A stretch of 64,000 bases of DNA from Rosa chinensis (lineage: Eukaryota; Streptophyta; Magnoliopsida; Rosales; Rosaceae): assembly GCF_002994745.2 (NCBI RefSeq), contig NC_037092.1, forward strand, positions 69,787,823-69,851,822, given 5' to 3'. Both the position numbers and the translations under genes were made by a program. The notes under the pieces were generated by a model, which had not been told where the DNA came from, made no database searches, and saw only the letters and a list, made by a program, of their open reading frames with translations. Positions 44,819 to 57,065 of the stretch are shown here, in pieces; within the stretch, counting starts at the first letter, position 1, and each line of letters starts with the position of its first letter.

Positions 44819-47340
44819 GTTGGTGGATAGATGTCTATCATACCCAACTTGTCAATCGAGTTGTCGAATATTTTCCTGGACACTCCTTTAGTGAGAACAT
44901 CAGCTAATTGCTCCTCTGAGTTTACAAATGGAAAGCGAATAACCTTTCTGTCAAGATTTTCTTTAATAAAATGACGGTCAACCTCCACATGCTTTGTTCT
45001 ATCATGCTGAATTGGATTATGTGCAATCTCAATGGCAACTGTATTATCACAATGCAGATCCATAGGCCTTTTAAGCTTGTAACCCAGGTCTTTCATGACA
45101 TTACGGATCCATAACATTTCACAAACTTCATGTGCCATACCTCAAAACTCAACTTCTACACTTGATCTGGCAACGACTTTTTGCTTTTTGCTACGCCAAG
45201 TGACAAGGTTCCCTCCAACAAAAGTAAAGTACCCAGATGTAGAACGTCTGTCAGTTTTATCACCAGCTTAATCTGCATCCGTATATCCAACAAGTTCCAA
45301 TTCATCTTTTTTTCTCAAACAGTAACCCTTTACCTGGCGCCATCGTCAAGTACCTCAAAATACGAAAGACTGCATCCATATGCTCTTCACTAGGACAATG
45401 CATAAACTGGCTAACAACACTCACAGCATAAACAATATCTGGTCTAGTATGTGAAAGATAAATAAACCTTCCTACAAGATGTTGATACCTCCTTTTATCA
45501 GTTGGAACTTGATCAGGATAAATAGCAAGTCTGTGATTCATCTCAATGGGTGTCTCCATTGGTCTGCAGTCCAGCATCCCTGTTTCAGCAAGTAAATCAA
45601 GGACATACTTCCTTTGTGAAAGCAAAATCCCCTTCTTAGACCTTGCAACTTCAATACCCATAAAATACTTCAGTTGTCCCAAATCCTTCATTTCAAACTC
45701 CTTTGACATATACTTTTGCAATTCATTCATCTCTTTCAGATCATCCCCTGTAACAATCATGTCATCAACATACACAATAAGAGCTGTAATCTTACCATTC
45801 TTGCGTTTGATAAACAAGGTATGGTCATAATTGCTCTGTCTGTACCCAAAGGATTTTATGGACTTTGAAAATCTTCCAAACCAAGCTTTTGGAGATTGCT
45901 TCAGGTCATACAAAGATTTCTTCAATTCACACACTTTGCTAACATCACTCGGGTGATTCTTAACACCTGGAGGCATATCCATGTATACTTCTCCCTCCAA
46001 ATTCCCATTAAGAAATGCATTCTTCACATCAAACTGGTGCAACGGCCAATCTTTGTTTGTTGCAAGTGAGATTAGAATCCGGACAGTATTGATCTTTGCT
46101 ACAGGTGCAAAAGTCTCCTCATAATCAATCCCATAGCGTTGTGTATATCCCTTGGCAACCAACCTCGCCTTGTATCTATCAATAGTTCCATCGGCATTAA
46201 GCTTCACAGTAAACACCCAACGACATCCTACAGTTTTCTTCCCAGCCGACAGAGGTACTAACTCCCATGTTGCATTCTTTTGAAGAGCTTCTAATTCTTC
46301 ATTCATCGCCTTTGTCCATTTTAAATCCGTCAATGCATCCTGCACGTTACTAGGAATAGGTACAGTAGATAATTGATCAATAACAAGTGCATATGACCCA
46401 GACAACCTATGGGTAGACATGTAATTAGCTACATGATATTTAGCTTTGGCTTTGATGTCTGGCTCATATTGTTTCTTAGGAATACCCTTGGTAACCCTTT
46501 GTGATTTCCTAGAATCAATATTATCTACCCCAGATAATTCATTCAAAATTAAAGGTACTTGAGGAGGAACATTCGCAGCGGATTCTTCAGTTGATGATGT
46601 AGAGAGGGGGAAAAACTCTGACAGATGAGAACTTTGAATTATATTCTCTTCATTTGGTGTATCACAATTGGGCTGTTCAATGGGTAATTCGTCAACTTGT
46701 GACGTTTCATATATTCCAGGACGCATTGAAGCGTCGTTGTCACTTTGGGGATGCATGCTGACGTCGTTGTCACTTTGGGGATGCAAGCTGACGTCTTGGT
46801 GTGATGCGTCTGTCTTGTTCGACAGATCATGACGTCGGCTCGGTTCAAGGGATGGTCCTACACCGCATCTGTCCTGGTAAGTTGGGGATCCCACTAGTCC
46901 ACCTCCAATAGATTCAATGTCCTCAGATTCTTTTTCTTTTTCATTTTCTACTGTCCCAATTTCAGTTTCGTTGTCAACTGGTACTGGAGAATTCCCAACT
47001 CCAAATTTCGATTCCAATGCTTCAAATTCTTCAAATTCAAATAAATCTCGAGGATTTCCTTCACAACCTCTCTCCCCCTTAAGGGAAGACTACGTAACTC
47101 CCCCTGAATAATAAGGCTCGGATTCACGAAAATCAACATCAAGAGAGACATGTATAGTGCTAGTAATAGGATCATAACATCGATAACCCTTCTGGAATTC
47201 AACATAACCAACAAATATACACTTATGGGCACGGAGATCAAGCTTGCTGCGTTGAGGCTTGGGAATATGAACATAAGTTGTGCACCCAAACACCCGAGGC
47301 TCCAAATTAGGCACAAAAGGGATGGTCAAAAGTGTATGAA
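44819..47340 (-). pseudogene. RT and RNase H region of the 44-50 kb copia element
   Basis: 45302-47017 is a long frame with WVFTVKLNADGTIDRYKARL, the YVDD catalytic motif (VYVDDMIVTGDD) and DLGQLKYFMGIEVA. 44776-45138 gives the RNase H end (LHCDNTVAIEIAHNP, EQLADVLTKG). 47090-47329 is the integrase C-terminal end (FGCTTYVHIP). Stops separate them, so no full polyprotein can be made. Confidence 0.88.
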
Positions 47341-47344
47341 GCTT

Positions 47345-48402
47345 CTAATGATGATTATGAAACTCAATCACCGGTGAAGGAGTACGGTTGATAAGATAGG
47401 CTGCTGATTTCACTGCTTCTCCCCAATAGGACCGAAGTACATTCATGCCAAACAAGGAAGCACGAACAACTTCCATCAACTGCCTGTTCTTCCGTTCTGC
47501 TAAACCATTTTGTTGAGGAGTATAAGAATTGGAGGTTTGATGACGAATTCCATGTGACTGGCAAAACTCAATCATAGGGCCATTCACAAACTCTCCACCA
47601 TTGTCAGACTGAAACACTCTGATGGATTGTTGAAACTGAGTTGCCACCATTTTGTGAAATTCGGTAAACATTCCAAATACTCACTCTTATTCTTCAGTAA
47701 TGACACCCACGTCATGTGAGTGCAATCATCAGTAAACGTTACAAAATACCGAGCTCCAGAAAGAGAAGAAATTTTCGCAGGACCCCAGACATCAGAGTGA
47801 ATCTTCATAAAAGGAAAATGACTTTTATTAAGACTTGGTGAATATGAAATACGGTGACTCTTGGTTAGTTCACAAATGTCACAATGGAAATCCAAATCAA
47901 TGACAACTAAAAACAAATGAGGTTGCAGCTTCTTAAGATAACTAGAAGATAGATGACCTAAACGACAATACCATAACCATACAGCTTCCTTCGCATTCTC
48001 TACCCCGTTGATCTGATTAGCTTGTCCCAAAAGATGTTTCTGTTTCTTTCCAGTCTCTATCAGATCCAGGTAGTATAATTTCCCCCTTCTAACACCATAA
48101 CTAAGAATCTGCCGAGTCAGAATGTCCTCAAACACACAGAAAGACGGATAGAAGGTCACAAAACATGCAAAAGCTAAAATAATTTGACCAACAGACAGGA
48201 GATTATAAGCTAGTGATGGAACAACTAAGACAGATTCAAGGGTTAAGGTATCAGATAAAGCAATAGAACTTTCTCCGATGACTGGAGTTGGAGTACCATC
48301 AACAGTAGAGACAACATTTTGAGGGGAACGTCTAAGGTTTTTCACAAGACTATGGTCATTGGTCATATGGTCAGATGCATCTATATCAATTATCCATGTA
48401 CT
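47345..48402 (-). pseudogene. Protease, pre-integrase and integrase region of the 44-50 kb copia element
   Basis: 47584-48366, extended to 48402, reads WIIDIDASDHMTN (protease with D-A-S in place of D-S-G), then LWYCRLGHLSSSY and CDICELTKS (HHCC) and IHSDVWGPA. A frameshift near 47660 moves to 47345-47671 with SDNGGEFVNG and NGLAERKNRQ, the catalytic D and E of integrase. Confidence 0.87.
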
Positions 48403-48410
48403 ATTAAAAG

Positions 48411-48878
48411 CAGTGTTCTAAAAAACGGCCGCCCAGGCGCTGGGAGGCAAGAGACCGAGGCGAGTAAGGGGTAATCGGCGGCCTTAGGCGGAGAGAATTT
48501 AGGTTGCCTGGGCACCCATCTGGGCGGTCTGGGCGGTTCAGGCATCTAGGCGGTTTTCCCTAAACACCGAAAGCATTCGATCCCAAATTAGACCGCAGCT
48601 TTCGCTCTGCTTCACTCCTCCACCGCAGCTTTTCTCCAAGCTTCCACCGCAGCTCCCCCGAGCCACCGAAGCTCCATTGCGCCCTTCCTCAGACTTCCTT
48701 TAATCTGGCCACCGTGCCTCTGCTCCACGTCTCCACTGCAGCTTCCCCACAAGCCACCCCCAGCTTCCCCCAAAATGAAGATCTTGAAATCTAAGAAATA
48801 TGAGAGAGACTGTGGAGGGTGGTGGCTATTGGTTTTGCACAAGAGAGGAAGAAAAGATCATAATGAACACTGCTATTT

Positions 48879-48943
<65 letters not shown>

Positions 48944-49067
48944 AGAGACATGGCTGCTGTTTGTCGAGAGAGAGACGATGGAAGGGCAAGTGGTTGCATA
49001 CTTCTAACTCTCTAAGCATAATTGAATATGTTAGGCGTGTAGTTCCAAATATATATATATATATATA

Positions 49068-49100
<33 letters not shown>

Positions 49101-49553
49101 TAGGCGTGTCATACACTCATACCCAAGGCTTCCATGTTTCCTATATTAATTATATAAATATTCAATGAGCTGTTGGAGAATGGAGATTGAGAGGGAGAGG
49201 GGAGGAGAGCGGGAGGAAGTGAGGAACATAGATAACTTTATTGTTTTTGTCTTTCACATTTCCTCTTCTTTTTTTTTGTCTTCCACTCTTCCCAATGTTT
49301 CCCTTTTAATTCATTGGTTATAAAAAAAAAAAATCCTATATAACTATATTTTATTTTTTATAAGTTATAAGAAGTCTTCATATATTCATTTAAAGGGCTA
49401 TATATACTCTTATATACATTTTATATAATATAAAAATAAATAAAAATTAAAAATACAAAACCGCCTAGGCGCCGCCTAGGCACCCGCCTAGCCGCCTGGG
49501 CGCTCCTCCCCAACCCACCGCCCGACTAGCGCCTAGCGATTTTTCAAACCTTG
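48411..49553. mobile_element. hAT-type non-autonomous element (1,143 bp)
   Basis: Left end CAGTGTTCTAAAAAACGGCC and right end (minus strand) CAAGGTTTGAAAAATCGC are imperfect inverted repeats. An exact 8-bp duplication ATTAAAAG flanks it (48403-48410, 49554-49561). CGCCTAGGCG-type words crowd the subterminal regions. Inside are a (GA)n microsatellite (about 48879-48940) and (AT)n runs (49051-49098). The open frame 48775-49149 is largely these simple repeats. No transposase. Confidence 0.9.
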
Positions 49554-49561
49554 ATTAAAAG

Positions 49562-49901
49562 TAACCTTACCCTTCATATTTGACTGTGCTACATTAGCAT
49601 AGGCATTGTCTAGGTAAACTTCCTCTGTAGAAGCAACAGCAGCCTTGCCCAGATTCTTTCGCGGTTTCTTGGCGAAGTCCCACCAATCTGGGTAACCAAT
49701 CACTTCATAGCACCGCTCCTTGCTATGACCTAATTCCCCACATATAATGCACTTTTTGTTTGCATATGGATCTAGTTTACCTAGAGGATGGTGTGGAGAA
49801 GGTCCTGAGAAGTCTAGAGGAGGACCCTGTTTGCGTTGAGCCATAATAGAAAATTCGGTAGTTACCGAATGCCCCATAGCCTGTTTCTCTGATTGCACCA
49901 T
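49562..49901 (-). pseudogene. gag C-terminal remnant with zinc knuckle, 44-50 kb copia element
   Basis: It contains KCIICGELGHSKERC, a CCHC knuckle, followed by YEVIGYPDWWDF, which is typical of plant copia gag. The N-terminal half of gag is missing, cut by the same deletion that truncated the 5' LTR. Confidence 0.82.
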
Positions 49902-50093
49902 TGAGGAATTCAGGATTTTCGCAGGATTGGATTTTCTAGGGTTTCAAGATGGATATGAATGTTTTGGAAAACAAAGGAGTAGTCTAACTCTAATAGGAAA
50001 CAATCTTTCCATAATTACAAGATTTTATATAATCACAAGATATCCTAATTAAATAAGAATCCTAATTACATACAGATTTACAGTGATTCTACA

Positions 50094-50987
50094 CCGTGGA
50101 CATCCAGGTGAGAAGTATAACAAAATCTTCTTGCGAAATCTGCTTGCGATTGTTGTATGATTGTGTTTGAGTTCAATTGAGATGTATTAATTCCATTCTT
50201 ATGGCAGTCACGTTCTTTCTTATTAGTAGAGAGAATAATAATGATGTTGACTTCATATATTTCCTTCAAGTTTGTTGGTTAATATTAATCGAATCAAAAC
50301 TCTCATCCAATTGTACAACCATACCATCAATGCAGTGTTCTCGCATAAATATACCAGATCAGCGTTAAAAATGTCAATACAGAATACCAAATCATCTCAA
50401 AAGAATGAAGGATTTGCTGGTGTGTTATTCTTCATATCCTAATTGGGATTTGTTGGGTTTAATTAAAAATAAGGGCATTATTGAAAATTGCTGGGTGTAG
50501 TTAAAGATTCTTAGATTTCTCCGGATCTAAAATATCCGTTGGGTGTATTTAGACATTTACAGGTTACATTTAGAGAAACCTATTCGAATATTTTATATTT
50601 AAAATCCGAGACTTGAATCAAAAAACAAAAAAGAGAACATGAATTCTATCTGAACTGTGAAATTTAAAGAAAAAACAGAACCAAACCGCCAATTTCAGTC
50701 CAATTCAGGTTGGTTCTTCGGGTTTTTGGGTCTAAACGCACACGTGTGACTGTGTGAGGTGAGGTTCTTTCCTTTGTTGAGTGAAACGAAAACAGTTAAA
50801 AAGTGAAATAAAATTTACCTCATAGGCTCAGTTTACAGTATACACAAGGTTTAAATGTTTATCGTTCTTTCTTTTCGATTTTCCTGTAGAAGCTTAGAAA
50901 CTTTGAAGGAAAATCCCAAAAGCAATGCTTGAAACACAGAAGTAGAGCAATCCCTTAAGTCGGTCCAAGCTAATTGGCCGTTGCATA
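50094..50987. other. Intergenic, upstream of the S-acyltransferase pseudogene
   Basis: AT-rich, with no gene recognised. The last part may be the former promoter of the gene that starts at 50988. Confidence 0.45.
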
Positions 50988-51201
50988 GTGTCGTGTATCT
51001 TCGTCTTCCTCACTCACTTGGCTCTCTCTGTGATCCCTCGCTTCTTCTCTGCCTTCTCCTTTCTAACCCAACTAGCTCTCTCGGTTCTGCTGCTTCTGGT
51101 GCTCGTCGGTCTTGGCGGAAGGTGTAGAAGAACGCTTCTTAGAACAAAAGCTTCGGTTCCGGCTTTCGTCTTCTTCAACATTCTCTTCATCTGGGGATAT
51201 T

Positions 51202-51859
51202 TGTTGGAGAGGAAAGATCCCACATTGGAAAAGTGACAAATAAAATAAAACTTATAAGTGGGTGGATCTCACCCAATTGTACCGAGGCATTTTATGATTA
51301 AAACCCAACACCTATCGGGTGGTAAGTTGGGATAATATCGGTACAATGGTGGGCTACGGGCCACGCTTGTCGCTGTTTAACATGGTATCAGAGCGGGTCT
51401 CTCTCCAATTGCTTCGTCATCATGGACCTGGATATGGGTTCATTCATTAATTGATTCACCAATCTCCTCTCCAATCATGGACCTAGTTTGGGTTCATTAA
51501 ATTGGCCATCAGAAGTTTCCGATTGGATTATTGCCAAGTGTCCGATGTGGGTCTTGGATTGTTATGTGATTGGTCAAGTCTCTAATGTGGGACTTGTGAC
51601 CCGATTTCCAATGTGGAATCGGGTTTGTCAATTAATTCCACGTGCATACCTAGAGCTAGGTTGCACGTGAGGGGACATGTTGGAGAGGAAAGATCCCACA
51701 TTGGAAAAGTGATAAATAAAATAAAACTTATAAGTGGGTGGATCTCACCCAATTGTACCGAGGCCTTTTGTGATTAAAACCCAACACCTATCGGGTGGTT
51801 AAGTTGGGATAATATCAGTACAATGGTGGACTACGGGCCACGCTTGTCGCTGTTTAACA
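51202..51859 (+). mobile_element. TRIM (terminal-repeat retrotransposon in miniature), 658 bp
   Basis: LTRs 51202-51382 (181 bp) and 51678-51859 (182 bp) run TGTTGGAGAGG...GTTTAACA, with about six substitutions and one indel between them. An initiator-Met primer site TGGTATCAGAGC (51383-51394) directly follows the 5' LTR, and a purine tract (GTGAGGGGACA) precedes the 3' LTR. An exact 5-bp duplication ATATT flanks it (51197-51201, 51860-51864). The interior is about 295 bp with no coding capacity, so it depended on other elements. It sits in exon 1 of the S-acyltransferase pseudogene. Confidence 0.95.
51383..51394 (+). other. Primer-binding site of the TRIM
   Basis: TGGTATCAGAGC, complementary to initiator tRNA-Met, starts at the first base after the 5' LTR. 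Confidence 0.92.
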
Positions 51860-53028
51860 ATATTACTTCTCTGTTATTCGACCATGTAAGCTCAATTGAC
51901 ATCAACAATTTATTGCGTATTTGGGTATGTGGAATTGATTTGACAATTGTTTATGTGGTTGTTGTAGCCGTGCCGGTACCAAATGATGCCGTTTTCAACT
52001 GGGGAGTTGTGTTCCTCTTTATTGGTCTCCATAGGTTGGTGATTTTAAGCTCCACTGTGCTAATTTGATGCATGAATACATAAATTGACAGCTAGTAATA
52101 CTGTAATAGTAATAAGTGTTTTGTTAGTGGCAGTATCATAACAAGTGACCCTGCAGGCATTGTTAGAAATAGGTCTTCAGAGTTCAGACCAACCTTTGGA
52201 GAGCCCAGTTTCTCTTTCTCAAGTTGATAATCATCGTGAGGTTGATTATATATTAATTTTCAACATTGGTACCATGTCTTCTGACTATATACTAATTTTG
52301 GGGTAATTTTTTCTCTGCACTTAGCTAATCCATTGTTTGCAGTGAAATGTATTTAGTTGATGACTTTCTTATTTGTGCAGGATTTGGAGCTTTTAGCAAG
52401 TGGTTTAGGCCATGAATCAACTCAAGTAATACTTTTCACTCTCTTCATTCTTTCTATCATTTATTAAATGAGAAATGTTTACTCACTGGATTGTGTAACA
52501 GGTTATGTTGTCATATCAAACTGAGCTTTTGATAATTTGAGATTGAAAAAGAAAAGAGAACGTCTGATAAATTGATGATTGTTTGAATGTGAAATTCAGA
52601 TTGACAGTTGATGATAGATTATGCCGGTTACATGTTCCTTCAGAGAATGCAACTTATCTGTAATCATACCTATTGTGATCCGGATGGTGGTCATTCTCAG
52701 GATTAATCTGGTTTGTTAATGAGGTATAAGATATTGCAAAACCTGCAAGGCATACATAAAGGGTCTTGATCATCATTGTCCTGCTTCTGGGAATTGTATA
52801 AGTAATGAGAATTGTTGTGCTTTAGTATTCTTCATATTAGTTAGATGGAATATGAGAAATTTGAAAGTTCACGCTACTTGGTGAAAATATATCACTTATA
52901 ATTTCCTTAATGTGGTGGTTAATGACGTTGTTACCATTGCTCTGCAGGCCAAAATAATCATTCCCTCTTCTTATTTCTCCTGTTTGGATTTATCAGTACC
53001 GAGGCTTTTTATCTAGTGTGCTCATCAC

Positions 53029-53720
53029 TAGGGGTGGGCGCGGTGCGGTTCGGTTCGGTTCGGTTTGAGGCTCAAACCGCAACTAAACCGCTTTTTTCGG
53101 TTGGCCTATATATCAAACCGCAACCGCATTACAAAAGGGTTGAACCGATTATTTCGGTTACACCATTTTTCGGTGCGGTGCGGGTCGGTTTTGGTTTGGA
53201 GCGATTTATTAATTTCAACTTGAAAGAGAGGGCCAAAATCAGGCTTATTTTTACCTAACAATTTCAATAAGGCATAAATAAATTTTGAATGCATTTAGAA
53301 TCCACACAAATCGGCAAATATCACCCAAATATCAAGCAACTTGCAGAAAGACCATAGCAACTTATTACACACACACAGATATATATATATATATATATAT
53401 GTATATCAATTATCAAGCAAACATAACAACTTATTACAAACTGAAAACCTAATCAAAACCGGATTTCTTATATATTGAAAACCAACATTTCCATCATTAG
53501 AGAAATAATAAATAAATAAAATGTAATTAAAATAAATTCGGTGTGGGTCAGTTTAAATCGGGCGGTTTATGACCTGAAACCGCAACCTAACCGCTTTTAT
53601 ACGGTTCGGTGCGGTGTGATCATAAAACGACACCGTTTTAGTTCGGTGCGGTTACCGAACTGTTTTTTCGGTGCTGTTCGGGTCGGTAACCGCATTTTCG
53701 GTACAAAATGCCCACCCCTA
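53029..53720. mobile_element. hAT MITE (692 bp) in an intron of the S-acyltransferase pseudogene
   Basis: Termini TAGGGGTGGGC / GCCCACCCCTA are inverted, with an exact 8-bp duplication CTCATCAC (53021-53028, 53721-53728). Subterminal regions are packed with CGGTTCGGT and GGTGCGGT words in both orientations, typical of this plant hAT group. An (AT)n run lies at 53381-53402. Confidence 0.93.
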
Positions 53721-54889
53721 CTCATCACTCTGTAAGTTGTCACTCTTCGTGACTTGTTTTTATTGCAAGTCACAGAAAATCTTTTGATTTCCTGTTCAAT
53801 GTCTATTGAAAACTATTGTTGGTTACATGTATTATTATTAAGGGAGTGAAATCCATACTCTCTATTTTACAATCCACACTTCATGTTTCTTTTTTTGGTA
53901 ACTTAAATTTTGTCTTTTTATGAGAATTTTGACCAAAGAATGAAAGAGGGAGTATGGATTTCACTCCTCTATTATTATTATTTTTTAAATTCGTGTACAA
54001 TTTTCTCCGTTGCGGCCAAATCTAGGATCTTAGATAGACCTAGCTCAGAGGTTGGTTATTGCACTTTGCAACTTAGCCAACTAATTTATATCAACACTGT
54101 GTCAAGTTACTCAAAGAAGTTATCTATGCCTCAGCAACTTACACAATACTTTTTTTTTGTTCCCAACCGATTGTGTAGCTTGCTCTTTCTGAAAGTTTAG
54201 CTGTTAGCACAATTTTGTTCACCATTCTCCAACTGCTATGGCAGGTTTGTATCACTAATGCTCTGTATGTGATCTGCTCATTTCTGAATGATCTATTGGT
54301 AATTAGGTTGCTTCATATGGGTTCTAATAATGTCTATTGGTTTGTGAGTGGTTGGTGTTTGTGATATGACACATATACTGTGTATGCACCAACATCAGAG
54401 CTGATGAGTGGGTAAGTTCTCCATGAATCAATCATAAACAGATAATAATAGAAAAGAGATTGGGTTGATATAGTTGCGTTGTGTGTTAGAGAAAATTGGT
54501 CAACTATGTCCCCTTTTATTTAATAACGGACTTTGTGATCTTATGATTCAAGGGCCTAGAAGTATAGAAGAAAAAATATGTGTTAATGATGAGTCATCCC
54601 TTATTTTGGATTGAAGTAATGTTAATATCTTCTATTGTTTCGTTTCAAGGTAAACTGGAAAAGCATCCAGAGTTCCAACTTGTTATTCCACCTCAACCAG
54701 GTAAATTTATTGCAGCCGGCCACCAAATTCTGTTACAAATTAGTTATCGCTATCTGTACGCTCGGTACAATTTCTGAATATTTTTTTTTAACCCATCCAG
54801 GACAAAGCCTCACAAATATTAGGTTCAGGAATCCATATGATAAAGGCATTGTAGATAACATGAAGGAGTTTCTAGCATTAAGAGCATAA

Positions 54890-55924
54890 AAGTTGTCAAT
54901 ATATGCCTGTTACTGCAGAGTCCTTGAATTGTTGTCATTATTCCATCCATAAAGAAAACACTCTCCTTATTTCTTCTTCTATATTCCAGCATTTGGAGCA
55001 ACATGACAAGCCTTTGGGAGGTATGGATTGATATAAAAGCATTTTATCTCTGATTTGATTTAGAAGTTAGACAGATTAAAATGTTTGATAAATATTGACG
55101 TTTCTACCAAAAAAAAAGAAAAAAAAGTTTGATAGAACATTGACATGCCTGCTGTGTAATATACATCTCTTATCTTAATGTACAGTATGGAGGCTATCTT
55201 AACATACATTATTAGGATGTGTTTTTGTGTACAAGCTATATACATATATAAGTTTGTCGACACATTCTCTTGTAGATTTCTGTGTGCATAAATCTCTCAG
55301 GTGTACTTCACTTGGATACATATCCATGACAAAATGAAAAGGTTTTCCAAAAGTTTAGTTATCTCAGAGACTTATGGCAAGTGTTTCCTTCTTTCTCCAC
55401 TTTTACATCCTGCTGGTTAGTATTAAACAGTTCAAAAGTAGTGTGATTTATAAAAATGGGAGTGCAAATTTCAGTCCTTTCTTGTTTTTGGTTTTTTGGT
55501 AATAGTTTATGGTAAGTGTTGAAACCCAGCCTGTACAGGTTATCCAAAATTAAGGTCAAGATGGCAGAATTTTATAAACAGCAATCATTGCTTCAAACCC
55601 AATATTTTTTGGCCATGGGACCTGCGAGTGAATATATTAGTAGTTTGATGCTTCATTTTCTTTTTGGTAGACAATATGCACGTAGTTCTGGAATTGAGCA
55701 ATGCAGGTGTAATCAATCTATAGTCTGAAATGTGTAAATTACAAGGGGGAAGTAAGCGATACAGTCAGTCTTGCCATTAGAGATCTAAAGGCAATTACCA
55801 GAACTCCTAGTAATTACGACGTAGCAATGTAACAGCCTGAAATTTTAAGAATTCTTATGGAAAGGTCATAAAGTCTCAAATAGCTAGCAAATTAAACCCA
55901 GCAAGGCAAATTCAAGCGAAGCTC
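54890..55924. other. Intergenic, no gene recognised
   Basis: AT-rich sequence downstream of the S-acyltransferase pseudogene. Short open frames only (for example 55516-55728), without recognisable domains. Confidence 0.45.
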
Positions 55925-55927
55925 TTA

Positions 55928-56934
55928 GAGCAAGTCCACCGGTGTAGTTTTGACCGGGCACCAGCAAGGATTGATGATGTGTTGACTGGGCAAGGGGAAA
56001 ATCATCCCTCCATCGGTGTAGTTTTGCCCAGCCAAGGTTTGGCTTTCCTTGACCGAGGCCAACAAAAAAGGCAAAAGCCCTGACTAAGATTATGACCAGT
56101 CGAAGGAGACGCTAGCTTGACACAAAGCCGGACGTGGCCGACGTCAGCGATAGACAAGCAGAGAGAGATGCGGAGGAGAGGACGCGTGGAGGTGACGCAC
56201 GAATGAACCTGGCCGGAGGACGATTTGCTCCGCCTGGGGTTGCTTCGATCTCGGCCTGGGGGCAGCGTCTAGGCGGGCTGACGCCACAGAGCGGCCGGAC
56301 GAGGTGAGGCGACCTCGGGGGAGCAGGGTTTGTGCACGGAGGACGCCGGAGGAGGGAGAAAAAGGCGGATCGGGTCGGACGAAACCCGCTAGGTCTGGGG
56401 GCGCGAGAGATAGAGAGAACCGGGGGGGGGGGGGGGGGGGGGGGGAGGAATGGAAAAAAAAAAAAAAAAAAAATTTCGTCCTTTGAAACAAAACAGATTT
56501 TTTTTTCTATTTATAGAAAATTTTCAGATTTTAAAAATTCATAATAAATTCAAATGAACTCCGAATATTGCGTTCCATATATGCACGAGATTGTATCGAC
56601 GAGCTCTACAACTTTCATGAAGGAAGTTTTCCCAAATTCCAAACATATAAAAAGTCAATTTTCACGACCCCCTAAATAACGTTTGTTTCGAAAATAGAAA
56701 TCGATTAGAAACCGAATTTCTCGTACAACAACTAAATAATGTTGTATTGTACTTATTCCTAGCTTTTCATTTATGTAAGAAAAAATCGATGAACAGTGAA
56801 AAAAGAACAGTCTTGACTGGTCAAGAAAAAAAACGGGTGGAAATCCCATGTCCAATAGTAGTGAACAGTAACTTGACTGGTCGAATTCTTGACTTTTCGA
56901 CCTTGACATTTCTTGAAAATGGGTGAACTTGCTC
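55928..56934. mobile_element. Tourist/PIF-Harbinger-like MITE (1,007 bp)
   Basis: Termini GAGCAAGTCCACC and (minus strand) GAGCAAGTTCACCC are inverted and flanked by TTA on both sides (55925-55927, 56935-56937), the target preference of PIF/Harbinger. The interior has a GC-rich stretch (56100-56450), a run of 24 G (56422-56445) and, 8 bases on, 20 A (56454-56473). No transposase. Confidence 0.82.
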
Positions 56935-57065
56935 TTAGTCAAAAAGATTGAATAATGATGGAAATAGACATCAGGTAATGTTTAGAATTAGTGGTCAATG
57001 TTTGGAAATAGTCCAAGCTTTACCTAACATGTGCCAGTATTTTGATCATGAAGAGTAACCATTCA

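Larger units (their letters stand above)
44599..50093 (-). mobile_element. Degenerate Ty1/copia element with deleted 5' end and hAT insertion
   Basis: Minus strand. The 3' LTR 44599-44807 is 209 bp. The 5' LTR survives only as 49971-50093 (123 bp, matching 44685-44807). The rest of it, the primer-binding site and the gag start were removed in one deletion that joins LTR to gag near 49970. Domains in order from the right: gag zinc knuckle, protease, pre-integrase, integrase, RT, RNase H, with stops and frameshifts between them. A hAT element at 48411-49553 splits gag from protease. No matching 5-bp duplication is visible. Confidence 0.9.
50988..54889 (+). pseudogene. DHHC-type protein S-acyltransferase pseudogene (multi-exon)
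   Basis: DHHC enzymes palmitoylate membrane proteins. Exon pieces on the plus strand: 50988-51201 continuing at 51865-51885 after a TRIM (hydrophobic N-terminus, ASVPAFVFFNILFIWG); 51968-52034 (VPNDAVFNWGVVFLFIGLH); 52134-52240 (IITSDPAGIVRN); about 52722-52870 with the cysteine-rich core RYCKTCKAYIKG, LDHHCPASGNCI; about 54190-54245 (LAVSTILFTILQLLWQ); about 54355-54415 (HIYCVCTNIRADEW); 54650-54700; 54801-54889 ending RFRNPYDKGIVDN...LALRA-stop. Splice sites are mostly GT-AG. Lesions: GTG where ATG is expected, the TRIM in exon 1, TGA for the expected Trp just before HIYC, and a one-base loss after VNWK. Family from motif; subfamily not assigned. Confidence 0.78.

Noticed and set aside
48775..49149. 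124-codon open frame
   Set aside because: It is mainly Arg-Glu from a (GA)n microsatellite and Tyr-Ile from an (AT)n run inside a hAT element.
51202..51859. A Cassandra-type TRIM
   Set aside because: No 5S rRNA-like segment was seen in its LTR, and the LTR is shorter than those of Cassandra.
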